A stretch of 36,789 nucleotides of DNA, taken from the NCBI GenBank assembly GCA_013361705.1, contig JABFXN010000132.1, forward strand, positions 1 through 36,789, read 5' to 3'. The notes under the pieces were generated by a model. That model was not told where the DNA came from, ran no database searches, and saw nothing but the letters and a program-made list of their open reading frames with translations. The DNA comes from Acidobacteriaceae bacterium (GTDB lineage Bacteria > Acidobacteriota > Terriglobia > Terriglobales > Acidobacteriaceae). Positions 31,480 to 36,789 of the stretch are shown here, one piece after another. A program made the translations under genes and the position numbers. How positions within the stretch are numbered: the stretch's first letter is position 1; the number at the start of each line of letters is the position of its first letter.

Positions 31480-31968
31480 ATGAAAAGCATCGTGATGATC
31501 GCCGCGGGCATCTTCGCTGTTGCCGCCACTGGAGCAACGCATCACCCGACAGATTCCAAACTGAATGAGCAGACACGGCAGAACTTGTCGACTGCGATGC
31601 ATGGTGAGGCATTTGCTTACGTAACGTACATGGCCTATGCAGAGCATGCTCGTAACAGCAATCAAGGCGACCTTGCGGCGTTGCTCGAGGAGACGGCTAA
31701 AACTGAGCGGTTCGAACACTTCGTCGAAGAAGCCAGATTAGCGGGGCTATTCGGGTCAAATGCGGAGAACCTGGAAAATGCGATCAACGGCGAGTCTTAT
31801 GAAATCGAGACGATGTACCGCAAGTTTGCACAAGAGGCCGAACGAGCAGGTGATCACGAAGTCGCTCAACGCTTTGAAGAAATTCGGCAGGACGAAGTCA
31901 AGCATAGGGATGCGTTCATCACTGCTCTCAAAAGCGTGAAGCATAAAACAGCGAGCGGACTTCGATAG
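31480..31968 (+). CDS. Rubrerythrin-like ferritin-fold protein with an N-terminal signal-like segment
   Basis: 162 residues. GGAGG four bases before ATG. Residues 1-20 (MKSIVMIAAGIFAVAATGAT) look like a Sec signal peptide, unusual for rubrerythrins. The four-helix part has the di-iron ligands E43 (H-G-E-A), E76 with the following F-E-H (E79-H80), E110-type acid in the third helix, and E139-x-x-H142 (E-V-K-H) in the fourth. It lacks the C-terminal rubredoxin domain. Likely role: peroxide detoxification or iron handling outside the cytoplasm, inferred from family and signal. Preceded by a Crp/Fnr-class site at 31396-31411, and followed after 18 bases by a c-type haem protein gene. Confidence 0.85.
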   Translation: MKSIVMIAAGIFAVAATGATHHPTDSKLNEQTRQNLSTAMHGEAFAYVTYMAYAEHARNSNQGDLAALLEETAKTERFEHFVEEARLAGLFGSNAENLENAINGESYEIETMYRKFAQEAERAGDHEVAQRFEEIRQDEVKHRDAFITALKSVKHKTASGLR

Positions 31969-31986
31969 GGACCAGAGAGGGATGCT

Positions 31987-32492
31987 ATGAAAACCTGGTT
32001 GAAGTGGACTATTGTCGGTTGCCTTATTGCTGCGGCGATTCAACTCATTCAGCCGGAGCATTCTAGCGGCCCGATAATTCCTGATCAGACGATCCATGCC
32101 AGATTGTTGATGGATCCCAATGTTGAAGCCACATTTGTGCGTTCATGTAATGATTGTCATTCCAATAGAACAATTTGGCCTCGTTATAGCCGCATTGCTC
32201 CGATATCGTGGCTGGTGGCCGCAGATGTTCGTCGAGGGCGGAATAGTCTGAATTTTCGGAGTGGGCATCCTATCCTCCGGAAAAGCAAAAAAAGCAGCTC
32301 GCAGATATTTGCGAGGAAGTCACGGACGCAGAGATGCCGGGAAAGCTATATACGTTCATGCATCCAAGCGCAAAGTTGACGGATGCAGATGTCAAATTGA
32401 TTTGCTCATGGTCGAAGGCTGTCGACATTTCGCAGCACCCTGATACAGCTACAAGCTATGAAGATATGACGATTGGTGCACCAGCCTATTGA
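31987..32492 (+). pseudogene. Membrane-anchored c-type haem-binding protein, broken by a 1-base frameshift
   Basis: The first frame (31987-32379) gives a membrane anchor (residues 5-22) and the haem motif C54-N-D-C-H58, then S-N-R-T-I-W-P-R-Y-S-R-I-A-P-I-S-W-L-V-A-A-D-V-R-R-G-R-N-S-L-N-F, as in the haem-binding domain PF14376. After this the frame is meaningless. In the +1-shifted frame, the expected continuation appears at once: SEWASYPPEKQKKQ, then ICEEVTDAEMPGK, LYTFMHP, DVKLICSW and a stop at 32490-32492. Adding one T to the TTTT run at 32253-32256 restores a single 168-residue gene. The gene was therefore recently intact, or the base is missing from the sequence. Confidence 0.88.
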
Positions 32493-32523
32493 GGCATAAT
32501 CCAGCACACGACGCGGTGAAAGG

Positions 32524-32736
32524 GTGAACGAACAGACAGCAAATACCGGCGAGTGCGCTACAAACCCATCTCGCCTGTTCAAAGTGCACAACGTTACGAA
32601 GACATATCTGACCGGCGACATTTCTGTTGCGGCGCTACAATGCACTGCTGCGCTGTAAATCGCGCTGGGCCTGTTCATAGTCGCTTCTGGACCTTATGAC
32701 GATAGCCTCATTTTGCTTTTTGGTGGCCAACGCGGC
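32524..32736 (+). pseudogene. N-terminal fragment of an ABC exporter ATPase (MacB/LolD-like), nonsense and degenerate
   Basis: GTG 32524 opens VNEQTANTGE…LFKVHNVTKTYLTGD, the start of an ABC ATPase; then ISVAALQ and a TAA stop at 32656. Past the stop, in the same frame, the fold continues: I-A-L-G-L-F-I-V-A-S-G-P-Y-D-D-S-L-I-L-L-F-G-G-Q. The Walker A motif should read G-P-S-G-S-G-K-S-T, but here it is G-P-Y-D-D-S-L, so the ATP site is destroyed. After 32736 the similarity ends. It precedes MFP fragment B, although in working transporters the adaptor gene normally comes first. Confidence 0.7.
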
Positions 32737-32773
32737 ATTGAGATGGGCTTCAAGGACGGCATTCTGGCGCGGG

Positions 32774-32923
32774 TCAATCGGCGATGGATCGCAAACCACT
32801 GTAAAAATCGGCCATAGAGGCGAAGATTTGTGGCAGGTCGTCGATGGCGTATCAGAGGGTGCAGAAGTAGTCGTTCACCCTGCGGTCGAGATAACCGACG
32901 GTGTACGCGTACGTAAACGCTGA
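32774..32923 (+). pseudogene. Fragment B of an efflux membrane-fusion protein (C-terminal end)
   Basis: 49 codons to the stop at 32921-32923: TTVKIGHRGEDLWQVVDGV, then SEGAEVVVHPAVEITDGVRV. This is the membrane-proximal end of RND/ABC adaptor proteins (pattern V-x-I-G-x-R-…-V-x-x-G-L-x-x-G-D-x-V-V-x-H-P-…-G-x-x-V). In homologues it follows directly on the part found in fragment A (30322-30636), but here the two pieces are separated by ~2.1 kb of other genes. Confidence 0.72.
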
Positions 32924-33072
32924 TCCTCAAGAGACAAGACGTTACTCCGAAGGGATCCGGATGCTATCGCCGTTTATGCGGAGTAGAGTGAGGCGCGCAG
33001 CTATAGTATGCCGTTTTCGGCAGCGAAGAGATGCGTAGGACGCACGCTCTCTTCCATGCCATCCGAGTGGGT

Positions 33073-33088
33073 TGTGATGTATATCACC
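33073..33088. promoter_or_regulatory. Crp/Fnr-class operator, site 3
   Basis: TGTGA-TGTATA-TCACC: 9 of 10 defined positions. The centre is about 60 bp before the ppsA ATG. A TAGGGT at 33111-33116 could be the -10; the operator would then be ~42 bp before the transcript start, as at site 2. Confidence 0.65.
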
Positions 33089-33140
33089 GCATTGCGAAAC
33101 GATAGCGAGGTAGGGTTGTCATACTTCCGGAGAGGCAGTA

Positions 33141-35534
33141 ATGGCTGACTATGTTCTTGGATTCTCCCAAATTCGAATGAACGACATTGGTCGTGTCGGT
33201 GGAAAGAATGCATCCTTAGGCGAACTTTTCTCCGCGATTGGCAATCTCGGGGTCGGAGTACTCGACGGTTTTGCCGTTACCACAGAGGCATATCGCCGGC
33301 TCCTTCTGGAAAATGGTCTCGGCGCGGACCTGGAAAATGCCTTCAGGGATTTGAATACAGAAGACTTGGAAAAGTTGGCGGAAACCGGACATAAAGCCAG
33401 AGCGCTCATCTTACAGACGCCATTGCCCGACGAACTCCGCGAAGCTATTCTTGATGGTTATCGCGGGCTCGTACAACGGACCGGCGGTGATCCGAGCCTG
33501 GCAATCCGTTCTTCAGCAAGCGCGGAAGATCTGCCAGAGGCCTCCTTTGCTGGTGCGGCTGAGACATTCCTCAACGTACGCGGAGAGGATGCCCTGTTGC
33601 GTGCGGTACATCAGTGTTTTGCCTCGTTGTTTACAGACCGCGCCATCAACTATCGTGCCCGCCAGGGATATCCACCGCTTAAGGTAAGCCTCTCTGTAGG
33701 TGTGATGCCTATGGTTCGAGCGGATCGGGCGTGTTCAGGCGTAATGTTCACACTCGATACGGAGTCCGGATTTAGAGATGTCGTGACCTTAACTGGATCG
33801 TATGGCTTGGGAGAGTTTGTTGTTCAGGGAGTTGTTACGCCGGATGAATGGATTGTTTTTAAGCCGACGCTGCAAAGCGGTTTTGATGCAGTGATTGGCC
33901 GGCAATTGGGGTCGAAAGAGGTGCGCTTGATCTATGGTGATGGTACGCGCACTACAAGAAGCGAGGCCACACCAACTGAAGATCGAGCGAAGTACTGTTT
34001 ATCAGATAAAGAAGTTCTGCAACTTGCCCGTTGGGCATGCCTCATCGAAGAGCACTATTCCAGACTTGCCGGGCATCCCCAGCCAATGGATATTGAGTGG
34101 GCAAAAGACGGCATCACCGGCAAGCTCTATATTCTCCAGGCGCGACCTGAAACTGTCCATTCCGCCAAGACAAATCTCCATGTTGCTGAGACCTTCCGCC
34201 TGACTGGAGCTCACGGAGACCCTCTTGTAAAGGGGCAGGCGGTGGGGGAACGCATAGGTTCGGGATGTGCGCGCGTTATTACTGATGTCTCGATGTTGAA
34301 AGAAATTCAAGACGGGGAGATTCTGGTCGCAAAAAATACGGATCCAGACTGGGAGCCTGTTATGCGGCGTGTTGCCGGCATCGTTACAGATCAGGGCGGC
34401 CGCACGGCGCACGCTGCAATCATTTCACGCGAGTTTGGAATACCTTGCGTTGTTGGTACGGGGAACGCGACGGGAACCTTGAAAACTGGCCAAGAGATCA
34501 CGGTTTGTTGTACAGAAGGAAGCGAAGGCCGCGTTTATGAAGGGCGAATCTCTTTTCAGCGTGACGAGCTAGCAGTTCAGCGCTTGCCAGCGATGCACAC
34601 GAAGATCATGTTGATCCTTGGAGATCCATCAAAAGCGTTCAAGCTTGCGAGTATTCCGAATGATGGAGTCGGCTTAGCACGTACCGAGTTCATTATTGCG
34701 AATCACATTGGTGTTCATCCCATGGCTCTGGCGAATCTGGATCATATTCGTGATGAGCAGGTCGCGAGGCAGATTCGCTCAATGTTGGGCTCGGAAGATC
34801 CGAAAGAGTTCTTTGTCCGCAGGCTCAGTGAGGGAGTCGGACGCATAGCGGCCGCCTTTTATCCTAAGCCCGTGATCGTGAGGTTGAGCGATTTCAAGAC
34901 GAATGAATATGCAAACCTGATCGGAGGGGCTCAGTTTGAACTTTCAGAAGAGAATCCGATGCTGGGCTTTCGCGGAGCTTCCCGATATTACGATGAAAGG
35001 TATGCTGCTGGGTTCGCGCTGGAGTGCAGGGCGCTCGCCCGCGTTCGGAATGACTTTGGTCTGTCCAACGTGAAGATTATGGTCCCGTTCTGTCGAACCA
35101 TCGATGAGGGGCGTAAGGTGGTCGATCTCATGGCTCAGCATGGATTACCTCGAAAAGAGGGCGGGCTCGAGATTTACGCCATGTGTGAGATACCGGCGAA
35201 TGTCGTCCTGGCCAAACAGTTTCTCGAGGTGTTTGATGGCTATTCGATCGGGTCGAACGACCTCACCCAATTGACTCTTGGGCTAGATCGAGATTCTGGG
35301 ATTGTCGCGCATTTATTCGATGAAAGAAATGATGCTGTTCGATGGATGATTGGGGAAGCGATCCATTCTGCCCATGCCGTAGGTAGGCCGATTGGCATAT
35401 GCGGGCAGGCCCCCTCTGATTTCCCGGAGTTCGCCGAATGGCTTGTAGCGCAGAAGATTGATTCGATTTCTCTCAATCCTGATACGGCCATAAGCACAGC
35501 TGTGCGTGTCGCCCGCGCGGAACATGTCCTCTGA
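33141..35534 (+). CDS. ppsA: Phosphoenolpyruvate synthase
   Basis: 797 residues, full length. It makes PEP, AMP and phosphate from pyruvate and ATP, a gluconeogenic step. N-terminal ATP-grasp domain (VGGKNASLGEL, IRSSASAEDLPEASFAG, then A-A-E-T-F-L-N-V where most homologues have Q-Q-E-T), mobile phosphohistidine domain with catalytic H424 in G-G-R-T-A-H-A-A-I-I (usual form G-G-R-T-C-H), and C-terminal PEP-binding TIM barrel (G-L-A-R-T-E-F, M-V-P-F-C-R-T, Y-S-I-G-S-N-D-L-T-Q, I-C-G-Q-A-P-S-D-F-P-E). Third codon positions are clearly more AT-rich than in the left part of the window. Crp/Fnr-class site ahead of it; GGAGAGGC close before ATG. Convergent with a baeRF gene; the 253 bases between show nothing I recognise. 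Confidence 0.95.
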   Translation: MADYVLGFSQIRMNDIGRVGGKNASLGELFSAIGNLGVGVLDGFAVTTEAYRRLLLENGLGADLENAFRDLNTEDLEKLAETGHKARALILQTPLPDELREAILDGYRGLVQRTGGDPSLAIRSSASAEDLPEASFAGAAETFLNVRGEDALLRAVHQCFASLFTDRAINYRARQGYPPLKVSLSVGVMPMVRADRACSGVMFTLDTESGFRDVVTLTGSYGLGEFVVQGVVTPDEWIVFKPTLQSGFDAVIGRQLGSKEVRLIYGDGTRTTRSEATPTEDRAKYCLSDKEVLQLARWACLIEEHYSRLAGHPQPMDIEWAKDGITGKLYILQARPETVHSAKTNLHVAETFRLTGAHGDPLVKGQAVGERIGSGCARVITDVSMLKEIQDGEILVAKNTDPDWEPVMRRVAGIVTDQGGRTAHAAIISREFGIPCVVGTGNATGTLKTGQEITVCCTEGSEGRVYEGRISFQRDELAVQRLPAMHTKIMLILGDPSKAFKLASIPNDGVGLARTEFIIANHIGVHPMALANLDHIRDEQVARQIRSMLGSEDPKEFFVRRLSEGVGRIAAAFYPKPVIVRLSDFKTNEYANLIGGAQFELSEENPMLGFRGASRYYDERYAAGFALECRALARVRNDFGLSNVKIMVPFCRTIDEGRKVVDLMAQHGLPRKEGGLEIYAMCEIPANVVLAKQFLEVFDGYSIGSNDLTQLTLGLDRDSGIVAHLFDERNDAVRWMIGEAIHSAHAVGRPIGICGQAPSDFPEFAEWLVAQKIDSISLNPDTAISTAVRVARAEHVL

Positions 35535-35787
35535 TTCGGGGTACTGAATAAGACCGATTACGGCGCATCGCCATACGAACACGGTGATTGGGCCATACCG
35601 CCACCGCGTGGCCGCGAATTCGCCGACGAATAGAAGGCCGGAGCCTATTACCCGACCGACGATGATGGACCTGATATCGGAAAAACTCCGACCTAAGATG
35701 AGCCTCCCAGGCCGATCATCTAAACCACTCTCGTAAAGGGAACGTGTAAAGTCCGTTGCGAGAGTTGAAGCTTCCCCGAGGGATGTC

Positions 35788-36789
35788 TCAGTAGCGGAGA
35801 AGTGCCCGAACAGGCTGAGTCGTTTCTTGCTGCGCCCAAACCTTAGCATCCGAGAGGAGTGCTCGTGTGGCGAGCAGCGCTTCCGGGAGGACTCGATGCA
35901 GTCCCGTACCGTCGCAAAACATACAGATCTTGCGATCCGCCGGCTGGGATCTTCCGCACCCATCGCATTCCATGAGATCGCCTCCCATATCATGCGTCAT
36001 GATGAGAGCGGAAGCCTCTCCGTTCTCAAGAGCGGCCAAGACGCTCGCCATGCCCGTCACGGAACGCCCGTGCGATTGTTCCGTCTCGAGCGTGGAACTT
36101 CGCGCTACTCGCATTTGCTTTAGAGATTGTTCGACCGCAGACATTACTTCGTGCTCAGACGCTTCAAAACTCTGCAACGGAGAAAAGGCGACGATGTATT
36201 CCTTGTCTAAAGAGGCAAACTCGCGACTAGCGTGCCCCCACAGCTCCTTGCGACACCCGATCACTATGTCTCCGATATGCAGGCGATTCAGCCATTCGGC
36301 TGTTTGGCGTTCAAGTTCACGCCAATAGGCCTCGCTTCGATGAGCTATATTTCCTTGGATATGGTGAGACCATCCCACACGAGAATCATCTGCATGCACC
36401 TTGAGGTCACTGTTGGGTAGCGCCTCTCGCAACTCTTTGAGTGCATCACCTTGTCCCACGAACAGGCGGGCTTTGTCTGACTCCAGAAGGAGCACGAGAA
36501 AGGGCTTACACGATTCTAGTGCGTGCAATAGCGGGAAAAGGTCGAGTCGGTATCCAGTTTGGATCTGGCTTATGTCCAATGACACAGGTAGTGTGCCGGA
36601 TAGTGTTTCAGTCCCCGCCCTTAGGAAGTAGTGGAAGGCACCGGGGTGATCCTGGATTGCTTGGCTAAATGAAACGAAACTAGACGAAGAGAGCCACGGA
36701 AATTTGCTGGCCGATTCGTTCATTTTTTTCAGGAACAGTTCTATCTCAAGGCGCTGAGAGTTCCCCGTCGCTCCCAGTTTCTGCGAGAA
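35788..36789 (-). CDS. Bacterial archaeo-eukaryotic release-factor-like (baeRF) protein, 5' part outside the window
   Basis: Frame open from the window's right edge to the stop at 35788, at least 333 residues; the ATG at 36723 is not clearly the start, since the frame continues upstream without a stop. It reads as a baeRF: a first domain with SFYL-type beta-strand (F-H-Y-F-L-R-A-G), then F-L-V-L-L-L-E-S-D-K-A-R-L-F-V-G, an eRF1 domain-2-like middle with helix H-R-S-E-A-Y-W-R-E-L-E-R-Q, the D-I-V-I-G-C-R-K-E-L-W-G strand, and a C-terminal domain-3-like part with a zinc-ribbon-like C-D-G-C-G…C-M-F-C. The catalytic G-G-Q of true release factors is absent, as usual in baeRFs. Proposed role in the family: ribosome rescue or stress-linked translation control; not proven. 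Confidence 0.8.
   Translation of the reverse strand, partial: FSQKLGATGNSQRLEIELFLKKMNESASKFPWLSSSSFVSFSQAIQDHPGAFHYFLRAGTETLSGTLPVSLDISQIQTGYRLDLFPLLHALESCKPFLVLLLESDKARLFVGQGDALKELREALPNSDLKVHADDSRVGWSHHIQGNIAHRSEAYWRELERQTAEWLNRLHIGDIVIGCRKELWGHASREFASLDKEYIVAFSPLQSFEASEHEVMSAVEQSLKQMRVARSSTLETEQSHGRSVTGMASVLAALENGEASALIMTHDMGGDLMECDGCGRSQPADRKICMFCDGTGLHRVLPEALLATRALLSDAKVWAQQETTQPVRALLRY

Noticed and set aside
35313-35993. 226-codon minus-strand frame bridging ppsA and baeRF ends
   Set aside because: It overlaps both strong genes and has no consistent family pattern. The hydrophobic middle could mislead, but there is no start signal.

Overview
The window reads as a chromosomal stretch of a moderately GC-rich Gram-negative-type bacterium, most probably an acidobacterium of the Terriglobus/Granulicella/Edaphobacter kind. 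This is a judgement from protein style (tlyA-nadK pair, RskA-type anti-sigma, acidobacterial secreted Gly-rich protein, YncE-like lipoprotein, PTPS-FolE-TruB run) and from two families of dispersed palindromic repeats. No database was consulted.

Left part (1-29.6 kb) is ordinary core and semi-core chromosome. It opens with the tail of a membrane protein, then a TetR repressor divergent from a DHA2/EmrB efflux pump with two near-identical operators between them. Next come a secreted Gly-rich protein, TsaC, a YdcF/SanA-type protein, a DUF92 membrane protein, a beta-propeller lipoprotein, an ECF sigma/anti-sigma pair, tlyA-nadK, feoAB, a glycogen debranching enzyme convergent with a TreS-like GH13 enzyme, tRNA-Arg(ACG), a TlpA-like lipoprotein, a family 2 glycosyltransferase and a Tat-targeted enolase-superfamily dehydratase. 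A pterin block follows: a 5'-truncated PTPS remnant, an intact PTPS, FolE and TruB. The part closes with an EAL-like/HDOD protein, a tesA/ybbA/ybbP-like divergent cluster and an LLM-class oxidoreductase. A ~112-bp palindromic element occurs three times (plus a scrap), always between genes, with an inner hairpin and long terminal inverted repeats.

Right part (29.8-36.8 kb) looks different. It starts at tRNA-Gln(CTG), followed directly by a broken tyrosine-integrase fragment, then a graveyard of efflux-pump pieces (membrane-fusion protein and ABC ATPase fragments) mixed with intact genes: an unknown membrane protein, an apparently exported rubrerythrin-like ferritin, a frameshifted c-type haem protein, PEP synthase and a bacterial eRF1-like (baeRF) protein that runs off the window. 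Base composition is visibly more AT-rich. Three sites of the form TGTGA-N6-TCAC(A/C/T), the Crp/Fnr-class operator, lie upstream of the membrane protein, the rubrerythrin and the PEP synthase. My inference is that this is an old tRNA-anchored island which decayed but kept a small Crp/Fnr-controlled stress or low-oxygen/energy-starvation regulon. That island regulon is the best candidate in the window for something not previously described; the palindromic element family is the second.
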